Of a stretch of DNA of 10,919 nt, positions 5,639-10,919 are shown piece after piece; position 1 is the stretch's first letter, and every line of letters starts with the position of its first letter. The stretch spans positions 1 through 10,919 of the forward strand of contig NZ_JAILQF010000264.1 of the NCBI RefSeq assembly GCF_024699075.1, read 5' to 3'. A program made the position numbers and the translations under genes. The DNA comes from Butyrivibrio sp. (GTDB lineage Bacteria; Bacillota_A; Clostridia; Lachnospirales; Lachnospiraceae). Under the pieces are notes generated by a model. That model ran no database searches. It had not been told where the DNA came from and saw only the letters and a program-made list of their open reading frames with translations.

Positions 5639-8140
5639 TTACACCTCCTCAAAGTCCATTAACGATTCTATAGTATCAATTTGTTCATTTATATATTCTT
5701 GTTGCTTTCGCTTAGCGTCAATAATGCCAATTTGTTCATTTAACGCCTTTGTCAACTCCACAAGTTCCGGATTGAATGATGAAACCACTGAATCCAACTC
5801 ATTTAACAATTGTTTAACCCAATCATTAAATGATTTTTCATTTTCACCGATAACCTTTTTGTTGCTTTCCGAGATATCTACATATAACGAATTACGATAT
5901 TTGTCTATAGACTTTGTTATATTAATTTTCGTCAGATCCCATATCCATAAAAATTTCTTTCCTTTTTTTTCAACTGCCGTAGTGTTTTCTATGTTAAGCG
6001 CTTTATGTGCACTTGATACATTCTTAACCTTCAGCAATACTTTCTTCAGTATCTCCTTTTCTTCATCCGTTAATGCATCACTATTAACAACGATCCTCAT
6101 TAGGATTTCTCTTAATTCGCCTGCACGCTTCTCCCAATAATCCCATGTAATCTTACTTGCCTCATCTGAATAGGCCTTCATATCACTTTGTAGATTCTTC
6201 TCAATTTCTTTACTAAACGGATTCAGTTTTTCAAAATTTGTTTTTCCTGGGCTTGAATTAAGCGCTTTTTTTACTATTTTTCGGATTCTCTCTTCATCCA
6301 AATACTTAGAAGCTACCTTCTTTTTCTCAGCATTATTAACAAAACCGGTTGTGAATTCTATTTTCTTATTATCACATTCTTTTTGCAGTTTCTCTATAAG
6401 TGCTTGTTTCTTCTTGTCAAGTTTACCTTTAACGCTCTTTCTTATTCCTTCAGCCTTGGTTTCCGCTTCACATACATCTTCTTCCACAAGCTTAACCGCC
6501 TCCACTAAATACTGAACTGCTTGCGAACATTTATTGTACAAAGCATACTTTTGCGCAAATATACCTATTTCTTCTTCAACACAGGGAATACCACTGTTCC
6601 AAAGAAGTAATTCCTTTTTTCCAATCGATTCGATTCTTTTGCTAATACGTTCTTGTGCATCTTTAGGAACAATATTGTATTCAAAGAGCCTCAGATACCA
6701 TCTACTATTGGGGTCTTCAAAGTTAGTCATCTTTTGGTTGAAGATTGCGTAGTATTCCTCGTCAATCCACTCATCTTCACTTTCAGGATTGTCCTTCTTT
6801 CCTCCTAATCCAACTATTGATGAAACAAAATAGACGCGACTCGCCTTCCATTTTGTCAAAACTAAATTATCTTTGTTTTCAATCTTTTTCTTAAGTGTAC
6901 TTCCCGATTTTTCATCCGACTTATTAACAACCAACATCATGTTGGAAACATCTAACGCCCCACCCATCTCATTGATAATGGACATAATATCATTGTTATC
7001 AGTCTCATCCATGCTATCTGGATTTGTTACAAATATCGGCAAACCGTTTGTTTGCTGTTCTAGAGAATCTTTCAAAATATCAGCATGTTCTCGAAACATT
7101 ACAGAATTAGATCCTGGAGTGTCATATATAACGAATTTAAATTTTCCCAACGGCAAATAAGATGAGTGAAATGAAACATATACTTCAATAACATCATCCA
7201 ACTTATTTGGCGTTAATTCTTTTTTTCTGAGCAAATCTTTTATACGATGTTTTCTTAAAAGACATTCTATCTTTTCTTCATCGTTTTTAATCGTTTTTAA
7301 TTCTGCACCTGACAAGTGTTTTTCAGCACAAGTCAACAATTCATCATGTCGTTCTCTTCCTTCTTTTTTTGCAAATTCATTCAAAGCATATAAGGTCCAA
7401 TATAAATACTGATTTTCAGACTCGGGGGAATGCTTAGCTATCGTTTCAGAGATAAGCTTAACTATATCGCTATTAGGATTCTTATTTGCTTTCCATTTTT
7501 TCTTACCAAATTCAATTCGAAACTCTTCTCCATGAAACCGAAAAACAATCAAATGCTTGTCAGCTTCTCTAATCTTATAGATCTTTGCAGTAGCTGGGTC
7601 AGAGTCGCTCGGAAGAATTTCGCGACCAATAAGGCTATTTATAAATGCTGACTTTCCAGAGCTATACAAGCCCATAACGCAAAGGGCAATCTCTGGTTTA
7701 ACTGCATCCATATACTTATTTACAACCGCTTCTGTATTGGAGTCTGGATACTCCTCAAAGAATTTTTTTAGTTTCGAATATGAATCTTCTATCTGTGGCA
7801 TAACCTCTTTTGCCGGTTTCATTATTTTAATGCCCCGCTCGAGGTCTATGTCATATTCTGAATAATATAACTCTCTTACAGAAGAAAGATCCGCAAAATC
7901 ATCATCTGTACCCTCAAAAATTAGTTTCAACCCAACTGTCGGGTTATACAGCTTTTCAGTAATGATTTTTAACATATCATATGCATTATGGGAAATAGGT
8001 AAAGAAATAAAGCGCTTGTCATTTAACGGAGAATCATCCATTTCTTCCATATCATTCCAAGAACCATCTTCTTCATACCAATAGTAATAAATATGCTTTT
8101 TATATGGATTACTACAGATCTTGATACAGTTTTTCTCCAT
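5639..8140 (-). CDS. dynamin-like large GTPase
   Basis: A protein of 833 residues with the full set of GTPase motifs: G1 GLYSSGKS at 157-164, likely G2 threonine at 184 (DPATAK), G3 DTPG at 340-343 and G4 NKSD at 406-409. The G1 form and the N-terminal extension match bacterial dynamin-like proteins, which bind or reshape membranes when they polymerise. The first 155 residues form an aromatic and acidic domain I do not recognise. Residues from about 530 to the end are charged, helical and coiled-coil-like, as in the stalk of dynamins; no clear transmembrane pair is seen. It leads the intact operon. ATG 8140 is preferred because it has the same distance from GAGGTGA as in the ATPase gene; ATG 8143 is the alternative, and GTG 8149 lies inside the ribosome binding site. 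Possible jobs are membrane remodelling for export, or membrane surveillance in defence. Confidence 0.85.
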   Translation of the reverse strand: MEKNCIKICSNPYKKHIYYYWYEEDGSWNDMEEMDDSPLNDKRFISLPISHNAYDMLKIITEKLYNPTVGLKLIFEGTDDDFADLSSVRELYYSEYDIDLERGIKIMKPAKEVMPQIEDSYSKLKKFFEEYPDSNTEAVVNKYMDAVKPEIALCVMGLYSSGKSAFINSLIGREILPSDSDPATAKIYKIREADKHLIVFRFHGEEFRIEFGKKKWKANKNPNSDIVKLISETIAKHSPESENQYLYWTLYALNEFAKKEGRERHDELLTCAEKHLSGAELKTIKNDEEKIECLLRKHRIKDLLRKKELTPNKLDDVIEVYVSFHSSYLPLGKFKFVIYDTPGSNSVMFREHADILKDSLEQQTNGLPIFVTNPDSMDETDNNDIMSIINEMGGALDVSNMMLVVNKSDEKSGSTLKKKIENKDNLVLTKWKASRVYFVSSIVGLGGKKDNPESEDEWIDEEYYAIFNQKMTNFEDPNSRWYLRLFEYNIVPKDAQERISKRIESIGKKELLLWNSGIPCVEEEIGIFAQKYALYNKCSQAVQYLVEAVKLVEEDVCEAETKAEGIRKSVKGKLDKKKQALIEKLQKECDNKKIEFTTGFVNNAEKKKVASKYLDEERIRKIVKKALNSSPGKTNFEKLNPFSKEIEKNLQSDMKAYSDEASKITWDYWEKRAGELREILMRIVVNSDALTDEEKEILKKVLLKVKNVSSAHKALNIENTTAVEKKGKKFLWIWDLTKINITKSIDKYRNSLYVDISESNKKVIGENEKSFNDWVKQLLNELDSVVSSFNPELVELTKALNEQIGIIDAKRKQQEYINEQIDTIESLMDFEEV

Positions 8141-8145
8141 CATAG

Positions 8146-8152
8146 TCACCTC
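8146..8152 (-). promoter_or_regulatory. ribosome binding site that fixes the dynamin-like gene start
   Basis: GAGGTGA lies 5 nt before ATG 8140 and 2 nt before ATG 8143. It contains the upstream GTG at 8149, which is therefore unlikely to be the start. Confidence 0.7.
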
Positions 8153-8294
8153 GTTACACTTATATCTCCAAACACTTATCGTTTTTTGTTGTTCTTTTAT
8201 TCCGCTCTTTTATTATCGCCGATTAAGTATTTGTAATTTCACATAATAATTTTTTTAGATTAGCAAACCATACAGACATATTCTGTCATCCTGT

Positions 8295-8503
8295 CTATTC
8301 TTTGGTCTTTTTTCTCCAATTCTTATACTCTCCAGTAGTAATTCTTTTATCTACTGGTCTTTCTGAATCCGCTGGTATCACCCATACATTCCCAAACCTC
8401 GTTGCCCCTCAATCTTTCCTTGAGAGCATAAAGTTTGAATTCGTCTTCTCGTGACTCCCCATTTTTCTGCTATATCTTTAATTGTCAAATATCCTTCAAT
8501 CAT
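8295..8503 (-). pseudogene. helix-turn-helix DNA-binding protein gene with a one-base frameshift
   Basis: From ATG 8503 the frame reads MIEGYLTIKDIAEKWGVTRR then RIQTLCSQGKIEG, a MerR/excisionase-like helix-turn-helix start common in Clostridia. It then goes out of frame and stops within nine residues. One base further along, another frame continues the family perfectly: TRFGNVWVIPADSERPVDK, then RITTGEYKNWRKKTKE, and a TAG at 8295-8297. The total of 209 nt is one short of 70 codons, so one base was lost, most likely from the G run at 8405-8408 (CCCC on the plus strand). The start is supported by AGGA 6 nt upstream; longer frames starting further upstream have no such site. If intact it would be a 69-residue regulator. 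It lies 154 nt before the dynamin-like operon and may once have controlled it. A sequencing error is possible. Confidence 0.82.
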
Positions 8504-8802
8504 TTTTATTCCTGCTAAGAATTGTACAAAACAATATAAAATAATATAATATATCTTATACCCAAAAGCGAAATTTGTCAAAAAGTCATTGTGGATATTG
8601 TATACTTTATCGTTGATGTGCAACTGATTTTTGTGCATATTTATATCCATTATTCTACTTCCAATTTCTATATTTTTAAACTCACCCAGGCCAACCGGAC
8701 TGAACTACCATCATCAGAATATCACCCAACGTGTCCAATAATCCTCCCAAAGTAAAATAGATGGTAACCACACATCGTAGCTACCCTCTACAGCCATTGC
8801 GC
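8504..8802. other. junction between AT-rich island and integrative-element backbone
   Basis: About 300 bases with no convincing intact gene. The left part (to about 8680) is very AT-rich and holds the promoter of the helix-turn-helix gene plus a direct repeat of GTGCA near 8617-8637. From about 8682 rightwards base composition becomes visibly richer in G and C and matches the parA/parB side. A short minus-strand frame, TTG 8738 to TGA 8682, reads MDTLGDILMMVVQSGWPG behind GGGAGG; it may be the stub of an element gene cut by insertion of the island. I saw no clear target-site duplication. Confidence 0.4.
8553..8581 (-). promoter_or_regulatory. sigma-A-type promoter upstream of the helix-turn-helix gene
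   Basis: On the minus strand a perfect -35 box TTGACA (8581-8576) is followed by a 17-nt spacer and TAAGAT (8558-8553), a 4-of-6 match to the -10 box; TATAAG two bases earlier is an alternative. Transcription would begin near 8546, about 45 nt before ATG 8503. No equally good promoter is seen between 8150 and 8290, so this one may also feed the dynamin-like operon. Confidence 0.6.
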
Positions 8803-9079
8803 TTAGATCTCTCTTATCTTCTCTCTCAGACCATCTATCGTCTCCTCCAGAATCACCACCAAAAAGAGAATACCGATAACTGCGACGCCAACAATAAAGA
8901 AGATCCGTCTATCTCTGTGCCACAAGGCAGTAGACCGATACAGGTCCAACATACAGTAGAAATAGTCCAACTACTGCTGATGTTAGATTTATTACCAGGT
9001 GGATCACTCCCTTTGCTGCAGGAAGTGCCATTGATACCGGTGCCAGTAATATCTTTAAATACATTCTCAGCAAAAACAT
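8803..9079 (-). pseudogene. small membrane protein gene of the element backbone, frameshifted
   Basis: ATG 9079 sits 2 nt after the parB stop, with GGAGGG 6 nt before it, so this is a genuine, coupled start. The frame reads MFLLRMYLKILLAPVSMALP and a second hydrophobic stretch (TSAVVGLFLLYVGPV), then hits TAG at 8909-8911 after 56 residues. In the next frame a further membrane helix follows at once (RIFFIVGVAVIGILFLVVIL) and a charged tail EETIDGLREKIREI ending at TAA 8803-8805. The total of 277 nt is one base off a multiple of three. The order (parA, parB, short multi-helix membrane protein) and the LLLAPV-like start resemble the CD1845-type protein found after parB in clostridial conjugative transposons, where it is about 90-100 residues. 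That family link is tentative; the split frame is seen directly. Confidence 0.55.
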
Positions 9080-9081
9080 GT

Positions 9082-9675
9082 TTATCCCTCCGACTTATTA
9101 TTCTGTTTCTTCCATTCTTCAAGCAGTTGATAAAGAACCTTTTCCATCTGTGATTTTGTATAGAATACCGGGAAGTACTCTTGCAACTTTTTCTTCGTGA
9201 TCGTGAGCTGTTGAAATCTGTTGCTCTCATCCTTGGGAGCATTCTCATTCAAGATCCTCATGAGTTCCATCTTTGTGATGGTATCGTTTTCCTTCAGATA
9301 ATCTCTCAATGCAAAGATCTGAAATGTCTTGCAGATTTCATTCTCACACATGTACTCGTAAAGCATCTGCTGAATTTCTTGGTCTAAAAAAGAAACTTCC
9401 ACTGCTGTAACAAGTGCCAAGTCTTTCTTATCAACCAATTCCAAAATTGGAGGAATGAGTTCTACCAGGCGAAGATACCAATGCAACTGTCCGCGGCTTT
9501 CTCCAACCTTTTCCACAAGTTCATGCATCTTTTCATCATCCAAAACCTTGAAAGGATAATCCTTGAACGGCCGGATCTTTGCAACCTCGATCTCGTCACA
9601 ACCGGCTACTGAAGGAACACAGAGTAATTCATCAATGGATGTCATTTTGATCTTCTGTCCAACTCTCTTAGCCAC
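9082..9675 (-). CDS. parB: ParB-like partition protein with most of its N-terminal domain deleted
   Basis: Residues 1-55 are a normal start of an integrative-element ParB, including [20 protein letters not shown]. At about residue 55 (base 9510) the sequence jumps to [20 protein letters not shown], the second half of the ParB helix-turn-helix, and then continues normally through [17 protein letters not shown] and C-terminal segments to SEG at 197. Chromosomal and element ParBs are about 280-310 residues; here roughly 100 residues are absent, including the GHRR box and the rest of the CTP-binding clamp fold. The frame is kept. Start GTG 9675 overlaps the parA stop by 8 nt and has GGAGG 9 nt upstream. 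The product probably cannot load CTP or slide on DNA, so the partition system is likely non-functional unless the fragment has a new role. Retained length and coupling argue for a recent deletion. Confidence 0.82.
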   Translation of the reverse strand: MAKRVGQKIKMTSIDELLCVPSVAGCDEIEVAKIRPFKDYPFKVLDDEKMHELVEKVGESRGQLHWYLRLVELIPPILELVDKKDLALVTAVEVSFLDQEIQQMLYEYMCENEICKTFQIFALRDYLKENDTITKMELMRILNENAPKDESNRFQQLTITKKKLQEYFPVFYTKSQMEKVLYQLLEEWKKQNNKSEG

Positions 9676-10456
9676 GATCCAACACCTCCTCTGTCAATGT
9701 GCGATAAGCATTAGCAGCTTTTCCTTTCGGATCATACTGATAAATACTGGATCCTTCAGCACTGATCTCTGCCGAACGAACCGAAAGAGGGATGCAGGTA
9801 TGAAATACTCCGATATGATTCGAGTACGTATCTATAACCAGTTGTGAAATATCCCTGGCATAATTCGTCCTGGCATCCACCATTGTAAGCAATATCCCTT
9901 CGATACAAAGGTCCTTATTAAGTCTCCTCTGAACACGGCCAATGGTTTTGATGAGCTGTTCTAAACCCTTCACAGGAAGGTACGCCGCCTGGACCGGGAT
10001 CAGAACACTGTCCGCACAGGCCAAGGCATTTATCGTAAGCATTCCCAGAGAAGGCATACAGTCGATGATGATATACTTGTAGTCATATTCCGCTTTGAGA
10101 TATTCCACGATGCTCCTGAGCATGACTTCCCTGCTCATAGCATTAACCAGATTGATCTCAAGTGCTGACAATTCGATATTGGCCGGAATAAGATCCACGC
10201 CTTCATCGTGCTGAATGATAGTCTGTGTGATAGACAGCTTCTTCTCCTCCATCACTTCTGACAACAGAGTGGACAAAGTATATTCAAGCCGGTCAGGCTC
10301 CCTGTATCCCAGGCTGATCGTCATGGAACCCTGGGGATCTCCGTCGATCAATAAAACCTTGTTTCCCTCTGCAGCCAGTCCAATCCCAAGATTTACAGCT
10401 GTAGTGGTCTTTCCGACCCCACCCTTCTGATTTGCAACCGCTATAACCTTACACAT
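9668..10456 (-). CDS. parA: ParA/Soj-family partition ATPase
   Basis: A 262-residue protein, the usual ParA length. Motifs in order: deviant Walker [10 protein letters not shown] at 11-19 with the signature lysine K11, the switch I segment LIDGDPQGS with D38 and D40, and Walker B IIID ending at D132, followed by [13 protein letters not shown]. ParA ATPases bind DNA as ATP dimers and, with ParB, position or stabilise DNA; on integrative elements they aid maintenance of the excised circle. GGAGG lies 9 nt before ATG 10456 and overlaps the stop of the preceding DUF6462-like gene, 14 nt away. The parB start lies inside its end. Reading frame and motifs look intact, in contrast to the damaged parB. 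Confidence 0.95.
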   Translation of the reverse strand: MCKVIAVANQKGGVGKTTTAVNLGIGLAAEGNKVLLIDGDPQGSMTISLGYREPDRLEYTLSTLLSEVMEEKKLSITQTIIQHDEGVDLIPANIELSALEINLVNAMSREVMLRSIVEYLKAEYDYKYIIIDCMPSLGMLTINALACADSVLIPVQAAYLPVKGLEQLIKTIGRVQRRLNKDLCIEGILLTMVDARTNYARDISQLVIDTYSNHIGVFHTCIPLSVRSAEISAEGSSIYQYDPKGKAANAYRTLTEEVLDRG

Positions 10457-10470
10457 AATCTTTGCCCTCC

Positions 10471-10728
10471 TTAATCACTATCCGGATCGCCGTACATCAT
10501 TTCAATGTATTCATCCAGCTTTTCCGTGTTTACAAGCACTATTCTTCGAATTCGATATATTGCCTTTGCTTCCTTTGCAAGTTCCGTAAACGCATGAATT
10601 CCCATAGAATACAGAACTGCGCCCTCGTCGTATCTCACCCACTTCTTTTTTCCGCCTGGAACAGACTTTAAAACCTGATCGATCCTTTCCTGTTTAACAG
10701 GGTCGCTTGACATTCCTCTCATTCGCAT
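10471..10728 (-). CDS. DUF6462-like small DNA-binding-type protein
   Basis: An 85-residue protein resembling the DUF6462 proteins that precede parA in Lachnospiraceae integrative elements. The core at about 27-78 runs [20 protein letters not shown], then [14 protein letters not shown] and [17 protein letters not shown]. This is a helix-turn-helix/excisionase-like layout: a position-reading helix pair followed by a beta hairpin. Start ATG 10728 shares one base with the stop of the previous gene (TAATG) and has GGAGG 9 nt upstream. It lies 14 nt before parA in the same operon. The likely role is DNA-binding regulation of the partition operon or help with excision; this is inference. The family name is from memory of the motif, and I am fairly but not fully sure of it. 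Confidence 0.75.
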   Translation of the reverse strand: MRMRGMSSDPVKQERIDQVLKSVPGGKKKWVRYDEGAVLYSMGIHAFTELAKEAKAIYRIRRIVLVNTEKLDEYIEMMYGDPDSD

Positions 10729-10919
10729 TATTCATTTCCTCCTTCCATATCAATAGCAGATTCAAGATATGCATCCAGAATATCCAGATCGACAACCACT
10801 TTCTTCTTGATCTGAATATTGGCACCGGCCTCTTTGCAAAGCCTCACAAATGAGTAATAGTTCAGCGAATACATTCCCGCACCGAGACCGTAAGTGGTGT
10901 ATCTTTTCTTTCTTCCTTT
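10728..10919 (-). CDS. second DUF6462-like protein, 5' end outside the window
   Basis: The frame is open from the window edge to TAA at 10728-10730; 63 residues are visible and the start lies beyond 10919. It reads KGRKKRYTTYGLGAGMYSLN then YYSFVRLCKEAGAN, a basic turn, and VVVDLDILDAYLESAI. This aligns residue by residue with the core of its downstream neighbour ([15 protein letters not shown]...[11 protein letters not shown]...[13 protein letters not shown]), so the two are tandem paralogues. They are joined by TAATG with the ribosome binding site GGAGG of the second gene inside the end of this one. It is probably a DNA-binding protein of the same element operon. Confidence 0.7.
   Translation of the reverse strand, partial: KGRKKRYTTYGLGAGMYSLNYYSFVRLCKEAGANIQIKKKVVVDLDILDAYLESAIDMEGGNE

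Noticed and set aside
8504..8650. Longer start of the helix-turn-helix gene at 8650
   Set aside because: The extra residues are not typical of the family, and the promoter at 8553-8581 lies inside them; AGGA before ATG 8503 fits the known N-terminus MIEGYLT.
8761..9153. Plus-strand 130-codon frame opposite the membrane protein pseudogene
   Set aside because: Leucine/proline-rich antisense of a hydrophobic gene; no ribosome binding site and opposite to all neighbours.
8853..9248. Minus-strand 131-codon frame spanning the end of parB
   Set aside because: Its first part overlaps the well supported parB C-terminus in another frame and it has no coding-like composition; the coupled ATG at 9079 in a different frame is better supported.
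1..10919. CRISPR array, rRNA, tRNA or riboswitch
   Set aside because: No regularly spaced direct repeats of suitable length outside the coding repeat of the toxin, and no recognisable structured RNA core was seen on either strand.

Overview
The window looks like an accessory (mobile-element) region of a low-to-moderate G+C Firmicute, most likely a gut Clostridia/Lachnospiraceae-type organism. This rests on the genes: a DUF6462-like pair next to parA/parB, as found in integrative elements of that group; an IS21 istB fragment; strong AGGAGG-type ribosome binding sites; and very AT-rich genes on the left. All substantial genes read on the minus strand; only the istB remnant at the left edge reads plus.

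Layout. (1) 2-202: a broken istB fragment (IS21 helper ATPase). (2) 203-611: gene-free DNA with a perfect 16-bp palindrome and three 11-bp-periodic TACT repeats. (3) 612-8140: an AT-rich, apparently intact five-gene operon. In transcription order it encodes a dynamin-like GTPase (8140-5639), a tail-anchored small membrane protein (5636-5283), a large HerA/VirB4-like ATPase with an unrecognised N-terminal half (5193-2008), a WHH-type HNH nuclease toxin with six perfect 13-residue acidic repeats (2007-1084), and a SUKH (SMI1/KNR4) immunity protein (1067-612). Several junctions are coupled: 2 nt between genes 1 and 2, a TAA stop directly followed by the GTG start between ATPase and toxin, and 16 nt between toxin and immunity gene. 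(4) 8295-8503: a small helix-turn-helix gene broken by a one-base deletion, with a good promoter (TTGACA-17-TAAGAT) upstream. (5) 8682-10919: a less AT-rich block resembling the partition region of an integrative conjugative element. It holds two tandem DUF6462-like genes (the first cut by the window edge), an intact parA, a parB that has lost most of its N-terminal domain, a frameshifted small membrane protein gene, and possibly a truncated further start. This backbone looks decayed, whereas the operon to its left looks intact.

Working idea. The five-gene operon is the interesting item. A nuclease toxin and its cognate-looking immunity protein are wired to an ATP-driven HerA/VirB4-type pump, a dynamin-like membrane GTPase and a membrane anchor. 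The simplest reading is an effector export or delivery module in which the acidic repeat tail marks the toxin for the ATPase. The alternative is an anti-phage or abortive-infection module in which the nuclease is held in check by SUKH. I do not recognise this exact gene set as a named system. The domain identities are well supported; the joint function is inference.
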